From contig JALZUX010000435.1 of assembly GCA_023301405.1 (NCBI GenBank), positions 1 through 6,764 on the forward strand: a stretch of DNA of 6,764 nucleotides, given 5' to 3'. Of the stretch, positions 1 to 6,326 are shown piece after piece. The DNA comes from Granulosicoccaceae bacterium. Lineage in GTDB: Bacteria; Pseudomonadota; Gammaproteobacteria; Granulosicoccales; Granulosicoccaceae. The notes beneath the pieces were generated by a model, which was not told the DNA's origin, did no database searches, and saw nothing but the letters and a program-made list of their open reading frames with translations. Each line of letters begins with the position of its first letter. Positions within the stretch are counted from its first letter, which is position 1. Position numbers and translations under genes: made by a program.

Positions 1-206
1 GGGTCGATCATCAGCACTAGGATTAGACGTTTTAATCACGCTGAAACTATTTTCATGTGCGCGTTCCTTTGCTTGACTGGTGCGTATAGTATATTCCTGT
101 AAGCGTTTGGTGTTTTCGCAGTTACACAGTAGCGACATCGTCATTAAAAACAACTCTGATGGTTGATGGCGCCCCTCTGTTTTTCATTATCTTAGCCGGT
201 ATTTTT
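1..206. other. Left-edge non-coding region upstream of the MFS gene
   Basis: No gene can be assigned here. Several frames are open to the window edge. The longest begins with an ATG at 144 on the minus strand and stays open for 48 codons to base 1. It would encode a hydrophilic N-terminus starting MTMSLLCNCE that I do not recognise, and it lacks a clear ribosome binding site; a run of this length is expected by chance. A TTGACT at 73-78 lies close to AT-rich TATAGT/TATATT (85-95), but the spacing is too short for a normal sigma70 promoter. A second pair, TTGATG (163-168) and CATTAT (185-190) 16 bases apart, would place transcription only about 10 bases before the ATG at 207. The MFS promoter is probably in this region, but I cannot pinpoint it. 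Confidence 0.4.
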
Positions 207-1427
207 ATGCAAAAACAAATTCAGTTCTTATTGCTCAACGTTGCGCATTTTTTAGATCATTTGTTTATGCTTGTCTTTGCGACGCTGGCTGCTCTGATGC
301 TTTCCAGAGAGTGGGGGCTTGATTACTCAGTGTTGATTGCCTATGCGACGCCTGGCTTCATCGCTTTCGGCGCGTTTGCTTTGCCCGCTGGCTGGTTGGC
401 TGACCGGTGGAATCGTCATGCCATGATGGTAATATTTTTTATAGGTATCGGCGCGTCGGCGATCGTAGCTTCACTGGCAGATTCGCCTTTGCAGATAAGC
501 TTAGGCTTGTTTCTGATTGGTGCTTTTGCAGCGATCTACCACCCGGTTGGTATTGCGCTAGTGCTAGAGGGACATGAGCGGTCCGGGGTGCGAATAGCTG
601 TTAACGGGGTGTGGGGTAATATGGGGGTTGCCTGCGCGGCGCTTCTTACGGCATGGTTTATTGATTCCGGTGGTTGGCGTGCTGCATTTGTATGGCCCGG
701 TGTTTTGTCAATTCTATTAGGTGTTGTTTACTACGTCAGTGCAGTGAAAACTGAAGATATTGGATCTAATTTTTTTTCGTCTGCAGTGACACGCGCCGGC
801 AGGGTAGCGACGGCAAGTGAGTCTCAACCAAACCATAAGAATTTCAGCAGAATACTAGTGGTGGTTTTTTTGTCAACAGCACTTGGGGGCTTGTTGTTTC
901 AAAGTACTACTTTTGCGTTACCAAAAGTATTGTCTGAAAGAATGTCTGAAGTAACTGTCAGTGCAACTGTGGTGGGGCAGTTGGCATTTATTGCTTTTTT
1001 TGCAGGGTCTATGGGGCAATTGGTGGTGGGTTATTTGATCGATCGAATCTCTCCACGAAAAATATTTATGTGGGTGGCTGCACTGCAGGTGGTGTTTTTT
1101 ACCATCGCCGTAAGCGCGCACGGCAAGTTTGCCATGGTCGCGGCGGTGGGCTACATGTTAGTGGTTTTCGGGCAAATACCTATAAACGACGTGCTGGTGG
1201 GGCGGATCACTCATCCGGGTATAAGAAGCCGTATATTGGGTATACGATACACCATTACAATTCTAGTGATGGCAAGTGCGATACCGCTTATTGCTGCTAT
1301 CCATTTAAACTATGGCTTTGGTGCGTTGTTTAAACTTCTGGCGGGAGCGGCGGCGGTGATCTTTCTAGTGGTGTGTATGTTACCGTTAAATTTAGCCGCT
1401 CAGCCAAAACTGCCATCTGCCTCGTAA
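207..1427 (+). CDS. MFS transporter, Fsr-like (substrate unknown)
   Basis: This is a 406-residue inner-membrane protein of the major facilitator superfamily, which moves small solutes using the proton gradient. The sequence alternates hydrophobic segments consistent with 12 helices in two halves. The first half carries the family loop motif between helices 2 and 3 (GWLADRWNR, residues 62-70). The second half has its counterpart (GYLIDRISPRK, 275-285). A hydrophilic loop at about 180-213 joins the halves. The YHPVG stretch at 111-115 and the following region resemble fosmidomycin-resistance-type (Fsr) transporters, but substrate cannot be read from this. An in-frame ATG at 159 would add 16 hydrophobic residues. 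I prefer 207 because the protein then begins in the usual way just before helix 1; neither start has a good ribosome binding site. An amidase gene follows 60 bases downstream on the same strand, so a role in importing an amide or exporting its product is possible but unproven. Confidence 0.88.
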   Translation: MQKQIQFLLLNVAHFLDHLFMLVFATLAALMLSREWGLDYSVLIAYATPGFIAFGAFALPAGWLADRWNRHAMMVIFFIGIGASAIVASLADSPLQISLGLFLIGAFAAIYHPVGIALVLEGHERSGVRIAVNGVWGNMGVACAALLTAWFIDSGGWRAAFVWPGVLSILLGVVYYVSAVKTEDIGSNFFSSAVTRAGRVATASESQPNHKNFSRILVVVFLSTALGGLLFQSTTFALPKVLSERMSEVTVSATVVGQLAFIAFFAGSMGQLVVGYLIDRISPRKIFMWVAALQVVFFTIAVSAHGKFAMVAAVGYMLVVFGQIPINDVLVGRITHPGIRSRILGIRYTITILVMASAIPLIAAIHLNYGFGALFKLLAGAAAVIFLVVCMLPLNLAAQPKLPSAS

Positions 1428-1487
1428 ACAAATTTTAATTTTAATCTTAGTCTTACTTAAAAAAACGAATATACAGAGAACCACACT

Positions 1488-2942
1488 ATGACTGAACCTT
1501 GTGATCTTTCAGCGGTTGACGCGGTAGTCAATATTAAGTCTGGAAAATTATCACCGCTGGAGTTATTGCAAAGCTGTCTTGATCGAATAGAGTTGGTTAA
1601 TCCTGCATTAAACGCTGTTGTTGCCAGTGATAACGAGACGGCTATGGAGTGTGCTCGTAGGTTGACAGACAAAATTCATCAGGGCGACGATGTTGGCTTA
1701 CTGGGCGGGTTGCCGGTAGGTATCAAGGATCTTGAAGCCACAGCCAATCTTAGAACTACCTATGGGTCGAAGCTTCATGAAGACTACATTCCTGAGGAAG
1801 ATGACTTCATTGTTGGTAACCTACGCAAGCATGGCGGTAACGTATTTTGTAAAACCAATACGCCGGAGTTTGGTGCCGGAGGTAACACGGTAAACCGTGT
1901 GTACGGGGTAACCGGTAATCCTTTTGATGTTACTAAAACCTGTGCAGGCTCGTCAGGGGGAACAGCGGTAGCGTTGGCGGTGGGTATGGCACCATTGGCT
2001 ACCGGGTCTGATTATGGTGGCAGCCTTAGAACGCCGGCGTCATTTTGCGGTATTACGGGGTTTCGCCCATCACCGGGTGTTGTGCCTAGTGTGAAAAGTC
2101 TGGTGTCATTGAGCCCGTTTCCAGTGCTTGGGCCGATGGGACGCAGTGTCGCTGACACTCACCTTCTTTTCAGGGCGCAGTCGGCATTTGATCGTCGGGA
2201 CCCTTACAGCGTCGACGCGCAACAAATTCCAGATGTCATAGAGCCGATAGATTTAGATAAGCTTAAAGTGTCCTGGACGACTGACTTCGGGTGTTGCCCG
2301 GTTGATCACTCGATTGCTGAAATATTCAAAAGTCGCATTGCATCCATTGCGGGTAACTTTAAGCAATGTGATGAACGCAGTCCGATAATGGATGGAGTGC
2401 ATAATGTTTTTGAAATTCTGCGCGGTATATTTTTTGTGGCCGGGCATGAAGTTCATCTGAAGGAAAATCGTGATCTTCTTGGTGCAAATGTAATTGATAA
2501 TACCGAGCGCGGTCTGTCTTATAACTTTTCTGATGTCAGCCGCGCCTTTGCACGTCAGTCTGAGTTGTATCGCACTATGCTTGAATTTTTTGATGAGTCA
2601 GATATTCTGATTACGCCAGCTGCGTCGGTGAGTCCGTTCCCACACAAACAACTCACGATAACGCAAATTAATGGCCAGGAAATGCCCACTTACATGCGTT
2701 GGCTGGCTTTGGCTTATGTGCCAACAACCACTTTGTGTTGTAGCTGTGTATTGCCTTGCGGGCTAGACGATAAAGGCTTGCCGTTTGGCATTCAAATCAT
2801 TGGTCCTAATGGTTCTGATGCTAAAGTGCTCAGGGTTGCTGCAGCCATTGAAGCAGTGCTGGCCGCTGATCCCCTCACAGCACGCCCATTGCCTGACATT
2901 AAGATGCTGGCGGCTTTAGGTCGGCAGTCTTCATTAGGGTAG
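1488..2942 (+). CDS. Amidase-signature family amidohydrolase
   Basis: This 484-residue protein, probably cytoplasmic with no signal peptide seen, belongs to the amidase signature family, which hydrolyses C-N bonds of amides and releases ammonia or an amine. The triad is visible and correctly spaced: Lys80 in GLPVGIKD, cis-Ser155 in AGSSGG, and nucleophile Ser179 in GSDYGGSLR, with the 24-residue gap between serines typical of the family. The block at 185-200 (FCGITGFRPSPGVVP) and the C-terminal GLPFGIQIIGP (430-440) are also family-typical. Length is normal. The usual Thr or Ile before GGS is Tyr176. The C-terminal segment that often reads NLTGxPAxSxP is instead Cys-rich, with Cys417, 418, 420 and 424. 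GatA is less likely because no gatB or gatC lies nearby. The substrate is unknown. The ATG is preceded by a weak AGAGA at 1475-1479. The gene sits between a transporter and a PuuD-like protein, which may hint at nitrogen-compound use. Confidence 0.93.
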   Translation: MTEPCDLSAVDAVVNIKSGKLSPLELLQSCLDRIELVNPALNAVVASDNETAMECARRLTDKIHQGDDVGLLGGLPVGIKDLEATANLRTTYGSKLHEDYIPEEDDFIVGNLRKHGGNVFCKTNTPEFGAGGNTVNRVYGVTGNPFDVTKTCAGSSGGTAVALAVGMAPLATGSDYGGSLRTPASFCGITGFRPSPGVVPSVKSLVSLSPFPVLGPMGRSVADTHLLFRAQSAFDRRDPYSVDAQQIPDVIEPIDLDKLKVSWTTDFGCCPVDHSIAEIFKSRIASIAGNFKQCDERSPIMDGVHNVFEILRGIFFVAGHEVHLKENRDLLGANVIDNTERGLSYNFSDVSRAFARQSELYRTMLEFFDESDILITPAASVSPFPHKQLTITQINGQEMPTYMRWLALAYVPTTTLCCSCVLPCGLDDKGLPFGIQIIGPNGSDAKVLRVAAAIEAVLAADPLTARPLPDIKMLAALGRQSSLG

Positions 2943-3000
2943 GTAGGCGAGTTGTAGTCTTGATGACTTTGCATCTACAGCATCGGTCAGAGCGCTTGAA

Positions 3001-3016
3001 ATCGGGAGTGCCCGAT
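3001..3016 (+). terminator. Stem-loop after amidase, weak terminator candidate
   Basis: ATCGGG and CCCGAT pair perfectly around the loop AGTG. The T run comes 22 bases later rather than immediately, so this is not a textbook rho-independent terminator. It could instead protect the 3' end of the amidase mRNA or be a chance dyad. Confidence 0.25.
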
Positions 3017-3054
3017 ATCCGGTTCGTCGACGTGTGTGTTTTTTAGTAGGTAAC

Positions 3055-3060
3055 TATACT
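3055..3060 (+). promoter_or_regulatory. Possible -10 element (TATACT) for PuuD-like gene
   Basis: TATACT matches the sigma70 -10 consensus at 5 of 6 positions and lies about 50 bases before the start codon. The bases 16-18 upstream are GT-rich and do not resemble TTGACA, and there is no extended TG motif, so the assignment is tentative. Confidence 0.3.
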
Positions 3061-3097
3061 GTGCTAGCGAAATCCCGTGCGTTTTTACACTTGTTAC

Positions 3098-3103
3098 AGG
3101 AGG
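3098..3103 (+). promoter_or_regulatory. Strong ribosome binding site AGGAGG
   Basis: This is a consensus Shine-Dalgarno sequence with a 7-base spacer to the ATG at 3111. It decides the start: the two TTG codons at 3105 and 3108 are too close to the site to be used. It is the best ribosome binding site in the window and suggests this gene is translated efficiently. Confidence 0.85.
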
Positions 3104-3110
3104 ATTGTTG

Positions 3111-3752
3111 ATGATTTATTTTATCGAATTTTTATTTCGCTGGGCGCATGTACTGTTTGGGATGGCCTGGGTCGGGTTGCTCTATTATTTTAATTTCATT
3201 CAGGGTGAGTATTTTAAAGAGGCGCAAGCCGATGCAAAAGCAGACGCGCTTAAAAAACTTGTGCCTCGTGCGCTGTGGTGGTTTCGATGGGCGGCACTGA
3301 TGACGTTTGCCACTGGTGCCTACCTGTTTTTATCACTTGGTGCGGGTGTCAATCAGTACATAGCCATTGCCGCCTTGATGGGGTCGATCATGTTCCTCAA
3401 TGTCTGGTTAATAATCTGGCCACACCAGAAAGTAATTTGCGGAATTAAAGAGGGCGATATCGCAATGTCAGGGGCCAAAGCGCTGTTGGCATCGCGCACT
3501 AATGTTTTATTTTCTGGTCCCATGTTGTTCGGTATGCTTGCCTCAAAGCACGGAACGTTTGGCCCGGGTAGTGGTGGTATGGAACTCGCCTCACTGACAG
3601 ACTTCGGGTTTCTTATGGCGTTGGCTATTGTCATAGCGCTTGAAGTTAATGCTATTGTTGGTCAGTTACGACAATTGGCGACGGTTGTTGGCGTTGTGCA
3701 GTTAAGCGTTGCGTTGACAGCAGTTATTTATCTAATACTGCATTTGCTATAG
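3111..3752 (+). CDS. PuuD-like (Urate_ox_N-type) membrane protein lacking cytochrome c domain
   Basis: This is a 213-residue integral membrane protein with roughly five to six hydrophobic helices. It resembles the N-terminal membrane domain of PuuD-type urate hydroxylases (Pfam Urate_ox_N family). Features seen that fit the family are RWAHVLFGMAWVGLLYYFNF (10-29), VPRALWWFRW (51-60), NVWLIIWPHQK (97-107, with His105), SRTNVLFSGPMLFGML (128-143) and Lys-His at 146-147. Known PuuD proteins have a longer membrane part followed by a C-terminal cytochrome c domain; here there is no CxxCH and the protein ends at residue 213 after a final hydrophobic helix. Whether this short form acts on urate is unknown; it may have a different redox or membrane role. 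The consensus AGGAGG sets the ATG start. It follows the amidase by 168 bases and precedes the SDR by 75 bases, all on one strand. Confidence 0.75.
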   Translation: MIYFIEFLFRWAHVLFGMAWVGLLYYFNFIQGEYFKEAQADAKADALKKLVPRALWWFRWAALMTFATGAYLFLSLGAGVNQYIAIAALMGSIMFLNVWLIIWPHQKVICGIKEGDIAMSGAKALLASRTNVLFSGPMLFGMLASKHGTFGPGSGGMELASLTDFGFLMALAIVIALEVNAIVGQLRQLATVVGVVQLSVALTAVIYLILHLL

Positions 3753-3773
3753 TCAGGTTTACTGCAATCCTGA
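3753..3773 (+). terminator. Weak inverted repeat after PuuD-like gene
   Basis: TCAGG (3753-3757) and CCTGA (3769-3773) can pair with an 11-base loop, extended by a G-T and an A-T pair at the base. Only three T follow (3774-3776). This is a short, weak stem and I would not call it a working terminator with confidence. Confidence 0.15.
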
Positions 3774-3827
3774 TTTCATGAATTACTAAAAACGGCTACC
3801 GAATGTTGGTTGTTGAGCGGGAGTATT

Positions 3828-4583
3828 ATGTTTAGTCTTGAAGGTAAAGTGGCTGTCGTCACTGGCTCAACGCGGGGAATAGGTAAAGCCATTGCTCGTA
3901 GTTTTGCTGATGCCGGCGCACGAGTAGTAATATCCAGTCGTAAAGCAGATGCGTGTGATGAGGTAGTCGCAGAATTTAAACGTGACGGGCTGCAAGCGCT
4001 GGCAATTCCCTGCCATGTAGGGCGAAAGGAGCAATTGTCTGCGTTAGTAGAAGAAACGCAACGTGGTTTTGGGCCAATTGATATTCTGGTTTGCAATGCA
4101 GCAACCAATCCGGTCTACGGGCCGATGCATCAGGTGAGTGATGAGGCCTTCGATACGGTGATTAATACTAATGTTCGGTCGGTATTCCAGTTGTGTAATC
4201 TGGTGTGTCCTGATATGGCGCTGCGGCGACAGGGCTCTGTTATTGTGACATCCAGCATTGCCGGTATCAGAGGCGATGCAGTGTTGGGGGCTTATGGAAT
4301 ATCAAAAGCCGCTGAAATGGCTTTGGTTCGAAATCTGGCCATTGAATGGGGGCCGAGCGGCGTGCGTGCTAATGCCATAGCCCCTGGACTGGTAAAGACT
4401 GATTTTGCACGTGCGTTGTGGGAAGATAAAGAACGTTTAAATCATGTAGAGGGGCTTACCCCGTTGCGTCGGATCGGGCAGCCTGAGGAAATAGCTGGTG
4501 TGGCTTTGTTTCTGGCCAGTGAAGCGTCATCATTTGTGACAGGTCAGGCCATTGTCGCTGACGGCGGTATGACCATTTGTTGA
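3828..4583 (+). CDS. SDR family oxidoreductase, DHRS4-like
   Basis: This 251-residue protein is a classical short-chain dehydrogenase/reductase, probably cytoplasmic. The cofactor motif TGSTRGIG is at 12-19, NAA at 90-92, and the catalytic set is Asn115, Ser143, Tyr156 and Lys160 (YGISK), with the Ser-Tyr spacing of 13 seen in FabG. Arg38 after the second strand (SSRK) suggests NADP(H). The usual Asp near residue 63 is replaced by CHVG, which, with the LWEDKE stretch at 197-202 and the LRRIGQPEE block at 213-221, matches the DHRS4 branch of NADP-dependent carbonyl/retinal reductases. FabG itself is less likely because no fatty-acid genes are nearby. The true substrate is unknown. The start is the ATG at 3828, preceded by GGGAG at 3819-3823 with a short 4-base spacer; an upstream in-frame TTG at 3810 would add six residues but is less favoured. 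All key residues are intact. Confidence 0.93.
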   Translation: MFSLEGKVAVVTGSTRGIGKAIARSFADAGARVVISSRKADACDEVVAEFKRDGLQALAIPCHVGRKEQLSALVEETQRGFGPIDILVCNAATNPVYGPMHQVSDEAFDTVINTNVRSVFQLCNLVCPDMALRRQGSVIVTSSIAGIRGDAVLGAYGISKAAEMALVRNLAIEWGPSGVRANAIAPGLVKTDFARALWEDKERLNHVEGLTPLRRIGQPEEIAGVALFLASEASSFVTGQAIVADGGMTIC

Positions 4584-4643
4584 GTGTTTCGAGCAATAGT
4601 AAATGACTGAACAAGAACTTATTTTTAAAACAAAGTGTCGGTG

Positions 4644-5273
4644 ATGACGAAACTAACAATGCGCATTGCGCTGTTGGCGTTGTTTATTGTTTTGTTGGGT
4701 TCGTGTGCTCCACTGCCCGCATTGGTGCCGCCGTCAGCGCAACAAGCTGATCGGGTGTGCCGCTACGCGCCGGGACTTGATACAAGCTCTAATTTCTCAG
4801 AGCTCGAGTCCAGTTTGATTGTTAATGGTACTACGCTTGATGCTTTGCGTCGGTCACTTGCGTCTATTAAGCCGGAAGGTGCGCCTAATGAGTTTGCCAG
4901 TACCCGTTGGTCTGTGCGATGGGACTTCAACTGGCGACCCGGAAGCACGGGTTGCAAAGTTACGTCAGCGGTTGCGATGGCTGAGATTGATTATCGTTTT
5001 CCGGTATGGCCGCAGCAACTCAACATTAGTGATCGTTCGCTGGTGAGTCGCTGGGGTAAATTTAGTGATGAATTTCGTGCGCGCCATTGTCGCTATGGTG
5101 AGTTTAGTATTCAGGCAGCGCAAGAGGTAGAGCAGGCGCTAAAGACAATCTCACCACGAACAAGCTGCCAGCGGTTACAGGCCGATGCCAATGAGCTGGC
5201 CGGTGATATTGTTGGCCGTTATCAAAAGCTTGATCAGCAATTAAGGGCGCAGGCAACGATCAGTCCGTTGTAG
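4644..5273 (+). CDS. Lipoprotein with DUF922-like domain, protease motif lost
   Basis: This 209-residue protein begins with a lipoprotein signal: positive residues, a hydrophobic stretch and lipobox LGSC with Cys21 as the lipidated residue. Ala at +2 rather than Asp suggests the outer membrane. The mature part resembles DUF922, a family of predicted secreted Zn proteases: TLDALRRSL near 64-72, TRWSVRWDFNW (87-97), Cys104, then a strand ending RFPVWP near 118-123, a W-x-x-x helix near 137, and Cys175 near the C-terminus. In the family, the helix around 147-153 usually carries HExxH; here it reads RHCRYGE, with no HExxH in either alignment, and the C-terminal Tyr-Thr-His-Gly signature is also absent after Tyr193. 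It may therefore be a non-catalytic relative. GTG starts at 4635 and 4641 are alternatives; no clear ribosome binding site supports any of them. The SDR stop lies 60 bases upstream. Confidence 0.72.
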   Translation: MTKLTMRIALLALFIVLLGSCAPLPALVPPSAQQADRVCRYAPGLDTSSNFSELESSLIVNGTTLDALRRSLASIKPEGAPNEFASTRWSVRWDFNWRPGSTGCKVTSAVAMAEIDYRFPVWPQQLNISDRSLVSRWGKFSDEFRARHCRYGEFSIQAAQEVEQALKTISPRTSCQRLQADANELAGDIVGRYQKLDQQLRAQATISPL

Positions 5274-5415
5274 TGCCGCACCCTTAACGTTTAAAAGTGT
5301 GTGTCTATTCAGTTCCTATTTGCTACAACGCGTGATGTCAGTTGGCAGAAGTCTAGTAATTGCCCTTGAAAGGCATTGCGGTTATTCGCGGATTACACGT
5401 CAGCTCTGATCATAA

Positions 5416-5431
5416 GGTAGACTATTCTACC
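5416..5431. promoter_or_regulatory. Perfect 6-4-6 dyad, possible operator or stem-loop
   Basis: GGTAGA-CTAT-TCTACC is a perfect dyad overlapping the candidate -35 hexamer TAGACT at 5418-5423. It could be a repressor site controlling marC, or an RNA stem-loop in a longer leader. A dyad of this size occurs several times by chance in a window this long, so position rather than the repeat itself is the argument. Confidence 0.25.
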
Positions 5432-5448
5432 GTTGCTGAGTGTGTAAT
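5418..5448 (+). promoter_or_regulatory. Possible promoter for marC
   Basis: TAGACT (5418-5423, 4 of 6 to the -35 consensus) and TGTAAT (5443-5448, 5 of 6 to the -10 consensus) are separated by 19 bases, slightly wide. A start of transcription near 5455 would fit a 75-base untranslated leader. A TACAAT at 5507-5512 is too close to the ribosome binding site to serve. Confidence 0.25.
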
Positions 5449-5516
5449 GGGGCCTGTCGGGCAACTGTCAGTAACAGATGATTTATCTCATTAACTTTAA
5501 GATTTATACAATTTCA

Positions 5517-5520
5517 AAGG
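5517..5520 (+). promoter_or_regulatory. Ribosome binding site AAGG for the TTG start of marC
   Basis: AAAGG ends at 5520, ten bases before the TTG at 5531. An in-frame TAG at 5525-5527 excludes any earlier start, and the next in-frame ATG is at residue 89, past conserved family sequence, so this site supports initiation at the rare codon TTG. Confidence 0.55.
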
Positions 5521-5530
5521 TAGCTAGCTT

Positions 5531-6172
5531 TTGCCATCTATAGACAGTTTGATCAATGCGTTCATCACGCTTTTCGTCACCGCGGATCCTGTTGGCAATG
5601 CGCCTCTTTTCTTGGGGTTGACTGTTGGACTTTCGGCTTCCGTCAGACGCTCCATTGCTATTCGGGGCTCTTTCATTTCATTTGCTATTCTTACGTTGTT
5701 TGCGATCACAGGTACATCGATCCTTGATGCTATCGGGATTACGATTGACGCCTTTCGTATTGCAGGTGGACTACTTTTGTTTGTTACTGCTTTTGAGATG
5801 ATTTACGGTCAACGTCAGGAGCGACGTGAAGAAACAACAACTGCTGCTTCTGATCATGCGGCTAATTTGGCGGTGTTTCCATTAGCTATTCCACTACTTG
5901 CAGGCCCCGGCACAATCTCCGCGACTATACTGCTTTCGTCGCAACTCTCTGCTAACACGACGGACAATGGCTGGACCGCTACTCTCGCATTAATTGCGGT
6001 TATCGCTGTTCTAATGATACTAACAGCAGGCGTTCTGGTAGCCGCTGAGCTACTGGATAAGTACATTAGCAACACGGGTAAATTAGTAGTAACTAGATTG
6101 CTAGGAGTCCTACTGGCGGCGTTATCGGTGCAGTACATAGCTGATGGTGTACTGGCTTTTGCCAAGCATTGA
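5531..6172 (+). CDS. marC: MarC/UPF0056 family integral membrane protein
   Basis: This 213-residue protein has about six membrane helices and full family length. Family marks are the N-terminal LFVTADPVGNAPLFL (14-28), AFRIAGGLLLF (74-84), VFPLAIPLLAGPGTIS (115-130) and TRLLGVLLAALSVQYIADGV (188-207). A hydrophilic, charged loop at about 94-112 separates two halves, each with a Pro-Gly-containing helix break, which fits an inverted-repeat membrane fold. The family was named for the marRAB neighbourhood in E. coli, but the E. coli protein was later found not to contribute to multidrug resistance; its transport role remains unknown. The start is TTG: an in-frame stop lies six bases upstream and the first residues after TTG already match the family. 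No mar regulator or drug-efflux gene is nearby. The symbol denotes family, and an orthologous paralog such as YhgN or YchE type is equally possible. Confidence 0.88.
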   Translation: MPSIDSLINAFITLFVTADPVGNAPLFLGLTVGLSASVRRSIAIRGSFISFAILTLFAITGTSILDAIGITIDAFRIAGGLLLFVTAFEMIYGQRQERREETTTAASDHAANLAVFPLAIPLLAGPGTISATILLSSQLSANTTDNGWTATLALIAVIAVLMILTAGVLVAAELLDKYISNTGKLVVTRLLGVLLAALSVQYIADGVLAFAKH

Positions 6173-6286
6173 TTAATGAGTGCTCCCTATCTATACAACG
6201 AGGGCTAAGTGTCGAAACCTGTCTGTCACTACCAGCTTAATAGTCAATTCAACTGAGATGAGCGAATGTCTGGTGCCGCCAGATTG

Positions 6287-6317
6287 CTGACAGTCGTCAA
6301 AAATGAATTGATATAAT
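6287..6317 (+). promoter_or_regulatory. Candidate sigma70 promoter CTGACA-N19-TATAAT
   Basis: A perfect -10 hexamer TATAAT (6312-6317) is preceded by CTGACA (6287-6292), which matches the -35 consensus at 5 of 6 positions, with a 19-base spacer, two longer than ideal. Transcription would begin near 6324 and run rightward into a region without an apparent gene, so the product would be a small RNA, a long leader, or an mRNA for a gene beyond the window. Confidence 0.4.
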
Positions 6318-6326
6318 CGTCGTCGA

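Larger units (their letters stand above)
2943..3110. other. Intergenic region with hairpin and possible promoter
   Basis: This 168-base gap separates the amidase from the PuuD-like gene. It contains a perfect 6-bp stem with a 4-base loop (ATCGGG-AGTG-CCCGAT, 3001-3016). A run of six T follows at 3039-3044, too far from the stem for a standard intrinsic terminator. A -10-like TATACT lies at 3055-3060, but I see no good -35 at 16-18 bases upstream. The palindrome CGTCGACG is at 3025-3032. The layout (amidase end, stem, T run, -10-like element, strong ribosome binding site) is consistent with a transcription break, but each element alone is weak. Confidence 0.4.
5274..5530. other. Intergenic region upstream of marC with several dyads
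   Basis: No gene is seen in these 257 bases. They hold several short inverted repeats: TGCC/GGCA (5361-5375, with two further A-T pairs inside a mismatch), GGTAGA/TCTACC (5416-5431), GTTGC/GCAAC (5432-5436 with 5461-5465), and CAGTTG/CAACTG (5339-5344 with 5462-5467), the last two being mutually exclusive. A promoter-like pair, TAGACT (5418-5423) and TGTAAT (5443-5448), is 19 bases apart, which would give a leader of about 75 bases for marC. No clear terminator for the lipoprotein gene is visible after 5273. Short dyads of these sizes also arise by chance. Confidence 0.4.

Noticed and set aside
1..144. Minus-strand frame open for 48 codons from an ATG at 144 to the window edge
   Set aside because: Length is within chance, no ribosome binding site or recognisable protein pattern is seen, and two plus-strand frames are also partly open here.
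1447..1475. TTAGTC and TATACA 17 bases apart as an amidase promoter
   Set aside because: The -35 match is poor and the -10 would lie only 12 bases before the ATG, giving an almost leaderless message; AT-rich sequence makes such matches common.
1488..2942. Amidase as GatA of the tRNA amidotransferase
   Set aside because: No gatB or gatC is adjacent, and the neighbours are a transporter and a PuuD-like protein; a general amidase fits better.
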